Positions 7,697 through 14,955 of a stretch of 22,057 nucleotides of DNA are shown here, in pieces. The position numbers and the translations under genes were made by a program. Within the stretch, counting starts at the first letter, position 1. The number at the start of each line of letters is the position of its first letter. The DNA comes from JAUWVG01 sp964633715 (GTDB lineage: Bacteria; Acidobacteriota; Aminicenantia; Aminicenantales; Aminicenantaceae), in the NCBI GenBank assembly GCA_964633715.1, contig CAZWHQ010000057.1:1-22057 (forward strand). Reading direction: 5' to 3'. A model generated the notes under the pieces. That model did not search any database. It saw only the letters and a program-made list of their open reading frames with translations, and had not been told where the DNA came from.

Positions 7697-9784
7697 ATGA
7701 AAGATTATCCTGTTGAAAATATCCGCAATATAGCCATTGTTGGGCATGGATCCTCGGGGAAAACATCTCTAACATCAGCCATGTTATTCGATGTAGGGGC
7801 CACTACGAGACTTACCAAGGTGGACAAGGGAAATACAATTACGGATTTTGATCCTGATGAGATTGAAAGAAAAATTTCTATCAATTCCGCACTGTGCCAC
7901 TGCGAGTGGAAAGATTTTAAACTCAATATTGTGGACTGTCCAGGATATTCTAACTTCCTTTGGGACACACGAGCAGCCCTGAGAGCCGTGGATGCAGGAC
8001 TCCTCTTAGTCGGCAGTGTATCAGGCGTCGAAGTGGGGACTGAGAAAGCCTGGGCGATGTTTGAGGAGTTCGGGCTTCCCTATATGTTTGTCATCAACAA
8101 GCTCGACAGAGAAAATTCGAACTTTCAGCGAACGGTAGAATCCATACACGAGTTCTTCGGAAGGCAGGCCGTTCCTGTTCAAATTCCAATCGGTTCAGAA
8201 GCAAATTTCCGTGGTGTAGTGGACTTGATTTACAAAAAAGCTTATGAATTTGAAAAAGACGAAAGCGGAAAGATGAAGGAGATTGACATCCCTGAAGACT
8301 TGAAAGATGAAGCACAAAAAAGAATGGAAGAGCTGACTGAAATGGTGGCAGAAAACGATGAGAAGTTAATGGAGAAATATTTCGAAAGCGGAGAGCTTTC
8401 AACAGCGGAATTAATCAGTGGTTTGAAAAAGAACATCCTTGACAGACAGTTTATCCCGATTTATTTGGTGTCGGCATTGGCAAATATTGGTATTCAACCA
8501 CTCCTTGATGCCATGATAAACTTTCTTCCGTCTCCGTTATTTAGAAAAGAGATCAAGAGTGAAGAGGGGAATGTTACGCCCACTCAAGACGGACTATTTT
8601 CTGCCCTGGTTTTTAAAACACTATCCGATCCCTACACAGGGAGGATATCTCTTTTAAGAGTCTTCTCGGGCAAAGTGAATCCTGATGCGACAGTCACAAA
8701 TTCCAGTAAAGACGCCAATGAAAAACTTGGCGGACTGTTCTTTCTCCAAGGAGAGCAGCAGATCCCAGCAGGACAGGCCAAAGCAGGGGACCTTGTCGCT
8801 ACAGCGAAACTCAAAGATACCTCCACAGGTGATACACTCTGCACCAAGGGAGAGAGCTTTAAATTTCCTCCTATTAAATTTCCTGAACCCTCCATTTCTT
8901 TTGCCATCGAACCTAAAACACGTGCTGATGAGGATCGGATTTCTCAGGCGATTCACAGGATAACCGAAGAAGATCCTACAGCAAGAATAGAACGGGATCC
9001 CGAGACAAACGAACTTATTATTTCAGGGAATGGACAGCTTCACGTTGAAATCATTACAAATCGGCTGGAGAAGAGATTTAATGTCAATGTCGATCTGAAA
9101 CCGCCAAAGATTCCTTACAAAGAAACCATAAAGGGAAAGTCCGATGTTCAAGGCAAATACAAGAAGCAGACTGGGGGCCGGGGGCAGTATGGAGATGTCC
9201 ACATTAAATTTGAACCTCTTCCTCGGGGAAAGGATCATGAATTCGAAGATAAAATATTTGGTGGATCAATCCCCAGAAATTATATCCCTTCCATTGAAAA
9301 AGGGATTCAGGAAGCCCGTAAAAAGGGAGTCATTGCTGGGTATCCGACCATCGACTTCAAGGCTCAACTCTATGATGGGAGCTACCATGATGTGGATTCT
9401 TCTGATATTGCCTTTAAAATTGCTGCGTCCATGGCCTTCAAAAAAGGGATTAAAGCGGCCAAACCCACTCTTCTCGAGCCCATCATGACAGCTGAAATCT
9501 ACACTCCCGAAGCCTATATGGGAGATATTATGGGGAATCTCAATGGCCGGAGAGGAAAAGTTCAGGGGATGGAGCAGAAGGGAAACATGCGGATTATAAA
9601 GGCGCTTGTTCCGATGGCGGAAATGTTGGATTTTGAGCCCACTCTGACATCCATAACGGGGGGGAGAGGCTCATTTCTCATGGAGTTTTCTCACTATGAG
9701 GAGGTTCCAGGGCAGCTTCAGCAAAAGATTATTCAAGATTCTATAAAGGAGGGCCGTATCAGACCCGAGGAAGAAGAAAAATAG
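7697..9784 (+). CDS. fusA: Elongation factor G-like translational GTPase (EF-G2 type)
   Basis: This five-domain translational GTPase is related to the ribosomal translocase EF-G. The 695 residues are full length. G1 is GHGSSGKT (16-23), G3 is DCPGY (80-84) and G4 is NKLDR (134-138). Domains III to V include the GRGQYGDVHIKFEP segment, DGSYHDVDSSD and GNLNGRRGKVQGME. The switch regions are not those of housekeeping EF-G. DCPGY replaces DTPGH, so the catalytic-type histidine is tyrosine, and DPDEIERKISI replaces the usual QERGITI segment. These are traits of the EF-G2 or EF-G-like group, so the classical fusA, normally next to rpsL/rpsG/tuf, probably lies elsewhere. The gene stands alone with its own promoter and strong ribosome binding site. 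Its stop is 3 nt from the stop of the convergent gene. The role could be translocation under stress or an accessory function. Confidence 0.9.
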   Translation: MKDYPVENIRNIAIVGHGSSGKTSLTSAMLFDVGATTRLTKVDKGNTITDFDPDEIERKISINSALCHCEWKDFKLNIVDCPGYSNFLWDTRAALRAVDAGLLLVGSVSGVEVGTEKAWAMFEEFGLPYMFVINKLDRENSNFQRTVESIHEFFGRQAVPVQIPIGSEANFRGVVDLIYKKAYEFEKDESGKMKEIDIPEDLKDEAQKRMEELTEMVAENDEKLMEKYFESGELSTAELISGLKKNILDRQFIPIYLVSALANIGIQPLLDAMINFLPSPLFRKEIKSEEGNVTPTQDGLFSALVFKTLSDPYTGRISLLRVFSGKVNPDATVTNSSKDANEKLGGLFFLQGEQQIPAGQAKAGDLVATAKLKDTSTGDTLCTKGESFKFPPIKFPEPSISFAIEPKTRADEDRISQAIHRITEEDPTARIERDPETNELIISGNGQLHVEIITNRLEKRFNVNVDLKPPKIPYKETIKGKSDVQGKYKKQTGGRGQYGDVHIKFEPLPRGKDHEFEDKIFGGSIPRNYIPSIEKGIQEARKKGVIAGYPTIDFKAQLYDGSYHDVDSSDIAFKIAASMAFKKGIKAAKPTLLEPIMTAEIYTPEAYMGDIMGNLNGRRGKVQGMEQKGNMRIIKALVPMAEMLDFEPTLTSITGGRGSFLMEFSHYEEVPGQLQQKIIQDSIKEGRIRPEEEEK

Positions 9785-9787
9785 AAA

Positions 9788-10972
9788 TTAATCGGCAAAG
9801 TAGCCGGCACGGTGGGTGATGCGGTAATTTTTTCCTTTCACGCGAATTTTCACGTTCTTAAATTCCCCATCCTGTTTGTAATTAAGGGGGGAATAGTAAA
9901 CTAAGTAATAATTCTCTGATGCATCCAAAGCTTTTTTAAAAGTCTCTGTGGCATAAAAAGAGCTGCCGCTGTATCCACCTGTTGCCTGGGCCATTTCCTG
10001 GAAGGTACTGAAAACATTTTCTGATTGATCGGCCATTGTGATCGACTGTTCGGTTCCAAAACGAGAAACGGTAGAATTCTGGAAGGGAGGTTGAGTTATA
10101 TAGATAAAGTGCATGGAGATTGAAGAATCCGAAAATATTTTTTTTACGTTTTCGACATTGATATTGATGTCTCTTCTGAAAAAATCGAAGAGTTCGATCA
10201 CACTCTGCCCGATATCCGGTCTATCCTGGTTGCCGGTGACAAGCTGTTCGATCGCTTTTGGTTTCAACTGTGGAACAACATCCTTTTGATAGAACATAAA
10301 AACGTTTTTTTGTCCTTCTTTATCTTTGAGAAATTGAGCAAAATTGATCAATCCCTCTTCATCAACAGCACGGAGGGATTCGAATCGACTCAAGACCTGT
10401 CTGTAAAGACCCATCTTTTCATCAATATCCAATTCTTCCATGGTGAGCACGTCTTCCAGTTCCCTCAACACATTTCTGTATTCCGAGTTTCCGGTGATAG
10501 AATCTGACCTGAGAGTTTCTTTGAGTTTAGTAGCGATCGTTTCTTTGGAAAACATCTCGAAGGCCTGGCTGTTGAATTTATAGGATTTGACAGGTGTAAA
10601 GATGGTCAGTTCGTCTCCGGGAAGTAAAATATTGTTGAAAAAATAATCGATAGATTCACCAATTTTAGGAAGATAATCGACGATTTCAAACATGAGGATA
10701 AAATTTCTCGATACTGAAGGAAAGAATTTCTGGTCGCCTTCTTCTTTGGCTACACTCTTCTTTTTGATGAGGTAGACGGCTTCTGTTTTTTGTAGAACTC
10801 CGTCTTCAAATATCTCGAAATCTTCGATAGTCAGGTTATCGATAAAATTATCTCCTTGAAACACGCGGACTGGAATCTCGATGTTAATGACCGTGGCTTC
10901 ATGCTTCTGTTCCTGAGAAAATAGAATCAAACCCAAAGTTACAAACAAAATTATTGGAACGATTTTTTTCAT
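9788..10972 (-). CDS. Secreted VWFA-related domain protein
   Basis: The 394-residue protein has an N-terminal signal peptide (MKKIVPIILFVTLGLILFSQ) and is probably exported. It then has the hallmark start of the acidobacterial VWFA-related family, an INIEIPVRVFQGD strand followed by LTIEDFEIFEDGVLQK (about residues 48-63). It ends in the family's YYLVYYSPL and a final RAGYFAD. The von Willebrand A-like core begins FILMFEIVDYL, where the metal-binding DxSxS motif of a classical VWA domain is not evident. GAGG 9 nt upstream supports the ATG at 10972. The function is unknown; the family is usually assumed to bind proteins in the periplasm or at the cell surface. It is a single gene, divergent from the ChaN-like gene and convergent with the EF-G-like gene. 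Confidence 0.8.
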   Translation of the reverse strand: MKKIVPIILFVTLGLILFSQEQKHEATVINIEIPVRVFQGDNFIDNLTIEDFEIFEDGVLQKTEAVYLIKKKSVAKEEGDQKFFPSVSRNFILMFEIVDYLPKIGESIDYFFNNILLPGDELTIFTPVKSYKFNSQAFEMFSKETIATKLKETLRSDSITGNSEYRNVLRELEDVLTMEELDIDEKMGLYRQVLSRFESLRAVDEEGLINFAQFLKDKEGQKNVFMFYQKDVVPQLKPKAIEQLVTGNQDRPDIGQSVIELFDFFRRDININVENVKKIFSDSSISMHFIYITQPPFQNSTVSRFGTEQSITMADQSENVFSTFQEMAQATGGYSGSSFYATETFKKALDASENYYLVYYSPLNYKQDGEFKNVKIRVKGKNYRITHRAGYFAD

Positions 10973-10995
10973 GTTAATTACCTCAAAATCATAGC

Positions 10996-11021
10996 TGTAT
11001 AGGATACTCCAAATCTGTCAA
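10996..11021 (-). promoter_or_regulatory. Possible promoter of the VWFA-related gene
   Basis: On the minus strand a perfect TTGACA (11016-11021) is followed after only 14 nt by TATACA (10996-11001). The short spacer weakens the call. The leader would be about 15-20 nt and would contain the GAGG ribosome binding site. Confidence 0.35.
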
Positions 11022-11086
11022 TCTTTAAAGCTTTTTTTGCTGGATAAAGCAGCCCCTGTTTAATTTCTGCAGTTGAGTCGCACAGG

Positions 11087-11099
11087 GACATATTATGTC
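11087..11099. promoter_or_regulatory. 13-bp palindrome, possible operator
   Basis: GACATA-T-TATGTC is a perfect inverted repeat around a central T. It ends 13 nt upstream of the -35 box of the ChaN-like gene in the divergent intergenic region, a position suited to a regulator acting on one or both genes. No regulator gene is nearby and only one copy was noticed. Confidence 0.3.
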
Positions 11100-11112
11100 T
11101 CCATGTCAAATC

Positions 11113-11142
11113 TTGTGTTTATTCGCACTCGGATGTTATTAT
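11113..11142 (+). promoter_or_regulatory. Predicted promoter of the ChaN-like/PDZ gene
   Basis: TTGTGT (11113-11118), an 18-nt spacer and TATTAT (11137-11142) precede an excellent ribosome binding site, AAAGGAGG at 11152-11159, 5 nt before the ATG at 11165. Confidence 0.5.
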
Positions 11143-11164
11143 ACGCAGTCCAAAGGAGGCTGAA

Positions 11165-12400
11165 ATGAAATTAACAAGAATCTGGGTTGTTTTTTTTACA
11201 GTGTTTTTTGTTTTAAATGCATACAGTCAAGAGGAAGGGGATAAGGTGCTTCTTCTCAACATCGGAAACAAGAATTTGAGGGAAGAGGTGATGACAATTT
11301 CTCCGGACAATGTCTATTCTGCCAAAGAAGGCCAGGCCATCTCCTTCCAAAAAATGATCTCGGAGATGAGTGACAGCCAGTTTGTCTATGTTGGAGAAAC
11401 TCACAACAGCATGCCTATGCACGATATTCAGCTAAAAGTCATTCAAGCCCTGCACGATTTGGACAAAAATCTCTCAATAGGTCTAGAAATGTTTCCTGTT
11501 ACCGGGCAAGAAGTTCTGAATAAATGGAGTCTAGGACTTCTAACTGAAGATGAATTCATTCAAGAAGCGGAGTGGTATGTCACTTGGAATTTCAATTTTG
11601 GATTTTATCGAAAAATTTTCAAGTATGCCAAAGCGAACAAAATCCCCATCTATGCCTTAAACGCGCCACGATCTATGATTTCAGCAGTCCGTATGAAAGG
11701 GTGGGAGGCCTTATCAGACGAAGAAAAACTTATAATTCCTCAACCCGATCTCTCAAATGAGGATCACCGAAAACTCATCCGAACGATTTTCGAGGGGGCA
11801 GAACTTCCCCATCAAATGAAAGGCCCTGGTTTGGAAATGATGTTTGAAGGCCTTTATAGAGCCCAATCTGCTTGGGATGAAGTGATGGCCTTTAATGCTG
11901 TGGAGGCAGCAAAAAAGGACGGCAGGCGTATGGTGGTTCTTGCAGGATCTGGACATCTTCTTTATAACTTGGGAATAAACGATAGAGTTTTTGGACGAAC
12001 AGGTGTGCCTTTTAAAACAGTTGTGTGTTTGGAAACCGACAACGAAACTGGTTCTGTCCAGGTTTCCAGGACCTTTGCTGACTACGTCTGGGGGCTTAGT
12101 GCAGAGGTCAGGCCGGTCTATCCTTCAGCGGGATTGAGCTTCAAGGTGTTCGATGGATTGGAGAACCTTGTTGTCGAAAGAGATCCTATTGGGGGCATCG
12201 CTATGGGGCAGGATATAAAAAAGGGGGATGTGGTTTTGGACGTGGATAATAAAGCTTACACAAGTATCAACGCCTTGCGGGTTTATTTGTCGCGTTTTAC
12301 TTGGGGGGATGAGGTGACGTTTCGCCTCTTACGTGAGGCGGAGGTTATCGAGGTGACACTCAAGTTCGAGAAAACAGAAATCGAAGGAAACATCCAATAA
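11165..12400 (+). CDS. Exported ChaN-like (haem-binding uptake superfamily) protein with C-terminal PDZ domain
   Basis: The 411-residue protein starts with a signal peptide (MKLTRIWVVFFTVFFVLNAYS). There is no lipobox cysteine, so it is periplasmic rather than a lipoprotein like Campylobacter ChaN. Residues of about 60-290 match the ChaN/Tiki-like fold, with GETHNSMPMHD (G77, E78, H80), GLEMFP (106-111) and GSGHLLYN with H264. These His and Glu residues are the family's metal or haem-binding set. From about residue 310 to the end is a PDZ-like domain: GLSFKVFDG, then GGIAMGQDIKKGDVVLDVD and a final strand segment. PDZ domains bind C-terminal peptides, so the fusion suggests a periplasmic quality-control or hydrolase-like role, but haem or metal binding is inferred from family only. 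Promoter and ribosome binding site are strong; the gene is monocistronic. Confidence 0.82.
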   Translation: MKLTRIWVVFFTVFFVLNAYSQEEGDKVLLLNIGNKNLREEVMTISPDNVYSAKEGQAISFQKMISEMSDSQFVYVGETHNSMPMHDIQLKVIQALHDLDKNLSIGLEMFPVTGQEVLNKWSLGLLTEDEFIQEAEWYVTWNFNFGFYRKIFKYAKANKIPIYALNAPRSMISAVRMKGWEALSDEEKLIIPQPDLSNEDHRKLIRTIFEGAELPHQMKGPGLEMMFEGLYRAQSAWDEVMAFNAVEAAKKDGRRMVVLAGSGHLLYNLGINDRVFGRTGVPFKTVVCLETDNETGSVQVSRTFADYVWGLSAEVRPVYPSAGLSFKVFDGLENLVVERDPIGGIAMGQDIKKGDVVLDVDNKAYTSINALRVYLSRFTWGDEVTFRLLREAEVIEVTLKFEKTEIEGNIQ

Positions 12401-12404
12401 TAGA

Positions 12405-12670
12405 ATTAACCTGATCTATTCATAAATTTGGCAGACACTAATTTTTATTTCCTTTGATTTTTTCAATTTACGCAAGTTTTCTAATAGCAGCCAAAACGAA
12501 CCTTTTTCCATGACCGTATTAAAGAAAATGTCTGCCTAATTTACCTCAGGAAGGCGAAACGATCTCACCGCATCTGCTTCGTTACAAGGCATTTGCGGTG
12601 GACAACCACAGCTGCATACCTTGTGCCTTGCATCTACAGCAATCTCGGCCCGTGAATAGACCAGGTTAAT
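12405..12670. repeat. 266-bp non-coding element bounded by 18-bp inverted repeats
   Basis: Outer arms at 12405-12422 (ATTAACCTGATCTATTCA) and 12653-12670 are inverted copies with one mismatch. Inside are nested or interleaved pairs: GGCAGACA (12430-12437) with TGTCTGCC (12529-12536), CACCGCA (12566-12572) with TGCGGTG (12594-12600), and CAAGGCA (12585-12591) with TGCCTTG (12624-12630). The last two interleave, as in a pseudoknot. No convincing coding frame was found. The element fills the gap between two convergent genes, starting 4 nt after the ChaN-like stop and ending 49 nt before the bactofilin stop. It could be a MITE-like element or a structured RNA, and could also end transcription from both sides. 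Confidence 0.6.
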
Positions 12671-12719
12671 ACACAACATTTTAGTAATTTTGAGTGGGAA
12701 TTATTATTCTTGTAATGCC

Positions 12720-13202
12720 CTATTCTTCAGAAAACTCATCTTCAATGAGAAGACGAGATTCGGATTTTTTCTCTGCCTGCCCAGTTTCATGTGAAACATC
12801 CTGAGAAAATTTTCTAATTTTGGCATTGCCTTCAAAATAGGCCCCATCCATGACAGAGATGTCCGCTGCAATAATATCTCCATAAATTTGAGCAGTTTCT
12901 TGAATGAAAACTTTTTCTGAGGCTTGAATGTTTCCCTTCACATGTCCATGGACAATAATATTTTTGGCTTGAAGATCTGCTTCGATCTGACCCTTTGGAC
13001 CAACCGTCAGAGTATGGTTGTCGATCAAAATAGATCCTTTTACTTTGCCGTCGATATAGAGGTCTTCCTTTCCCTGGACATTTCCAACTATGGATAGAGA
13101 GGAACCGATTCCCGTGATCGAATCAAGACTTTCGTTTATCCCTGGCAGAGTACGTTCTTTATCCTTTTGCTTCTTTTTATTTTTAGAGCCAAGGCCGATC
13201 AT
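12720..13202 (-). CDS. Bactofilin (polymer-forming cytoskeletal protein)
   Basis: The 160-residue protein has the bactofilin (DUF583) domain at about residues 28-130: repeating short beta strands such as GNVQGKEDLYIDGKVKGSI, then GHVKGNI and AQIYGDI, which form a right-handed beta helix. A lysine-rich N-terminal tail (KNKKKQKDK) and an acidic C-terminal tail flank it, as usual. Bactofilins assemble nucleotide-free filaments at membranes and scaffold cell-shape, stalk or polar enzymes. There are 9 nt between the stop of the actin-like gene and this ATG, so the two are surely co-transcribed, tying a beta-helical filament protein to an actin-like protein. The ribosome binding site is weak, consistent with coupling. 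Confidence 0.92.
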   Translation of the reverse strand: MIGLGSKNKKKQKDKERTLPGINESLDSITGIGSSLSIVGNVQGKEDLYIDGKVKGSILIDNHTLTVGPKGQIEADLQAKNIIVHGHVKGNIQASEKVFIQETAQIYGDIIAADISVMDGAYFEGNAKIRKFSQDVSHETGQAEKKSESRLLIEDEFSEE

Positions 13203-13211
13203 TTGACTGCT

Positions 13212-14306
13212 TTATTCATTTTCCATTTCTAATTTCAATCTAAGACCTTTAGCGACAGCGGTAAGTGGACTTCTTGCCAAAATGACATCAGAAACACTGA
13301 AGGGCAGTCTGCTCCGTTTGTCGAGAACTCCCTCTTTGACAAGGTCGATAAATCCCTTAGGCAGAGCCGAACCACCACTGCAGATAATCGGGATAGAATC
13401 AGGGAGAGGAACAGTTGTTTTTAAAGTGAAAAATTTTGCATGGATCAGATCCAGGACATAGTTGATATACGATTTATAAAAATACTTAATAGCCACTTGG
13501 ATTTCATTTCTTGGATTCGTTAAATCTAATCGAGGAATTTCCTTTTTCCGATCTCCTTCTTTTTCCAGAATGACTCGAGTGATCGGGATTCGCAGAGAAT
13601 CGGAGACGCCCCTGTCTATATAATCACCGCCCCTGGAGACAGAAAATTTGAAACTGTCAATTTCCCAGATTTCGTTAGCCATACCGACATTGGTCAGTCC
13701 TGCGCCCCAGGAGATAGTCATACATGAATAACCAAAGTCCTCTCCTTCCGAATGGACAATTGCATAGGCTTCATTGACAGGAGTCCCCACATATCCGATA
13801 TTTTTCAACAAATTGATAAAAGTTTCGGTGTGGTACTCAATGTTGACATGTGGATTATCTATCGGCATAGCTGGAACACTGAAATAGACTTTTTCATCCG
13901 GTACTAAGGGTTGACCCAGGATTTGTTTGATGAGTACACCCAGAACAGCGATGGCATCTGCTTCTCTTGGCGATATAATTCCATCGGAGAGAGGGCGTCT
14001 GACTTGAAGTTCCATGAAATCAAGATTGTCATTTCTCGTAAAAAAAGCTCGAGGAATCTTGATGGCTTCGTCTCCTATGATCAAGACGGTGTCTTCCTTT
14101 TTGATGAACGGGATATTTTTCATCTTCAGGATACCTAGAGATTCCACTCCCAGTTCCACAAAAGCACAGCGGGCTTTTTTCAAAAGGAGTTCTTTTTCTT
14201 TAGATTTTTGCCGGGCACCGACGAGAAACGCTGTGCCGATATCTAAACCTGCTCCAGTTTTCTTTTCCAATGTGGTCTGTGTGTCGGATTTGTCTTGATT
14301 TTCCAT
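13212..14306 (-). CDS. Divergent actin-like ATPase-superfamily protein (MreB/FtsA-like)
   Basis: I take the start as the second ATG (14306, 364 residues). CCTCC on the plus strand at 14314-14318, read as GGAGG, is 7 nt from it but only 1 nt from the ATG at 14312. Actin-fold motifs run in order. Phosphate-1 is GAGLDIGTA with D22. PLSDGIISPREADA (about 105-118) parallels the connect segment of MreB. KVYFSVPA (139-146) follows, then PVNEAYAI (176-183). The phosphate-2 region is TISWGAGLTNV (197-207), then SRGGDYID (224-231), and the adenosine motif is CSGGSALPKG (309-318). The end, SPLTAVAKGL, resembles MreB. The usual phosphate-2 Asp is absent. It is not an obvious MreB, FtsA, PilM or ParM. Pairing with bactofilin suggests a cytoskeletal scaffold. 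Confidence 0.75.
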   Translation of the reverse strand: MENQDKSDTQTTLEKKTGAGLDIGTAFLVGARQKSKEKELLLKKARCAFVELGVESLGILKMKNIPFIKKEDTVLIIGDEAIKIPRAFFTRNDNLDFMELQVRRPLSDGIISPREADAIAVLGVLIKQILGQPLVPDEKVYFSVPAMPIDNPHVNIEYHTETFINLLKNIGYVGTPVNEAYAIVHSEGEDFGYSCMTISWGAGLTNVGMANEIWEIDSFKFSVSRGGDYIDRGVSDSLRIPITRVILEKEGDRKKEIPRLDLTNPRNEIQVAIKYFYKSYINYVLDLIHAKFFTLKTTVPLPDSIPIICSGGSALPKGFIDLVKEGVLDKRSRLPFSVSDVILARSPLTAVAKGLRLKLEMENE

Positions 14307-14396
14307 TCCCATTCCTCCTGATTGTTTCTATTGAGTAGAATTCACTCTAATAAATAGGAAATAAATGCGATTTCCATCAGCAAACAATCCAGAGAG

Positions 14397-14425
14397 AATT
14401 TAGCATAAGAAGTACTTGAAGTCAA
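14397..14425 (-). promoter_or_regulatory. Possible promoter for the actin-like/bactofilin pair
   Basis: On the minus strand TTGACT (14420-14425) and TAAATT (14397-14402) are 17 nt apart. The site lies within the 145-nt gap after the single-pass membrane gene, leaving a leader of about 85 nt. The actin-like and bactofilin genes may therefore have both read-through and independent transcription. Confidence 0.4.
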
Positions 14426-14457
14426 TGTGCCTGGCATAAACCAGGTGAAATGGAAAC

Positions 14458-14955
14458 CTACTTCAAAGCTGTGTAGAAACTCATCTGGATCTTTTTTAAA
14501 GCTGCGATGTATGCAGAAGCTTCCATCTCCGTGTCGGATTCAACCCAAATGCTGTGGACACATCCGGATTTTTTGGCTAATTCAATGTCAGATTCGAAAA
14601 ATTTAAGGATTTCCTGGTAAGAAAACTCTTTTTTATCGATTAGGTATTTGTCTCTGCCGATGATTTTGACATGAAAAAGAAAGTCTGTCGTGATTCCCTT
14701 TTCGATACAGGAGGGGAGTTGTTTAGATTTTAATTGTTCTTTTTCACTTTGATTTTCAAGCTTCGTCTTGAGTTCACCCCGTTCCTCTTCTAAGGTCTGT
14801 ATTTTTTGCGCAGCTCGGTTTAAAGTATTTTGAAGATTTTGAACCTCTTTTTTTGTTAATTCTTGTTGAGTTACGTAGCTTGGGTAGACAAAAAATGTGA
14901 GGAGAACAACAAGTTCAAAAAGGGTCCAGCCAATGACATTCTTCTGAAGTTTCAT
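14458..14955 (-). CDS. Single-pass membrane coiled-coil protein, MotB/ExbD-like layout
   Basis: I do not recognise a named family. The 165 residues have one N-terminal membrane helix (about 7-28) with a glutamate, E14, near its start (GWTLFELVVLLTFFVYPSYV). A charged coiled coil follows (about 30-78, rich in E, K, Q and L), then a compact alpha/beta C-terminal domain (about 80-165, starting LPSCIEKGI, with a second Cys at SGCVHSIW). An acidic residue near the start of a single membrane helix and an extracytoplasmic domain match the layout of MotB, ExbD, TolR and ZorB. No OmpA-like peptidoglycan-binding motif is visible. The ATG overlaps the stop of the upstream multi-pass gene by 4 nt (ATGA), so the two are probably partners. 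The proton-channel role is inference. Confidence 0.6.
   Translation of the reverse strand: MKLQKNVIGWTLFELVVLLTFFVYPSYVTQQELTKKEVQNLQNTLNRAAQKIQTLEEERGELKTKLENQSEKEQLKSKQLPSCIEKGITTDFLFHVKIIGRDKYLIDKKEFSYQEILKFFESDIELAKKSGCVHSIWVESDTEMEASAYIAALKKIQMSFYTALK

Noticed and set aside
12405..12670. Integron attC site
   Set aside because: The ends do not match the RYYYAAC/GTTRRRY core sites, the length is above the usual attC range, and no integrase or cassette array is present.
14430..14445. CCTGG/CCAGG hairpin as a terminator after the single-pass membrane gene
   Set aside because: The stem is only 5 bp and no T-run follows on either strand.
14313..14457. Hidden small gene between the actin-like and single-pass genes
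   Set aside because: No frame with a ribosome binding site was found; the region is explained by a predicted promoter and leader.
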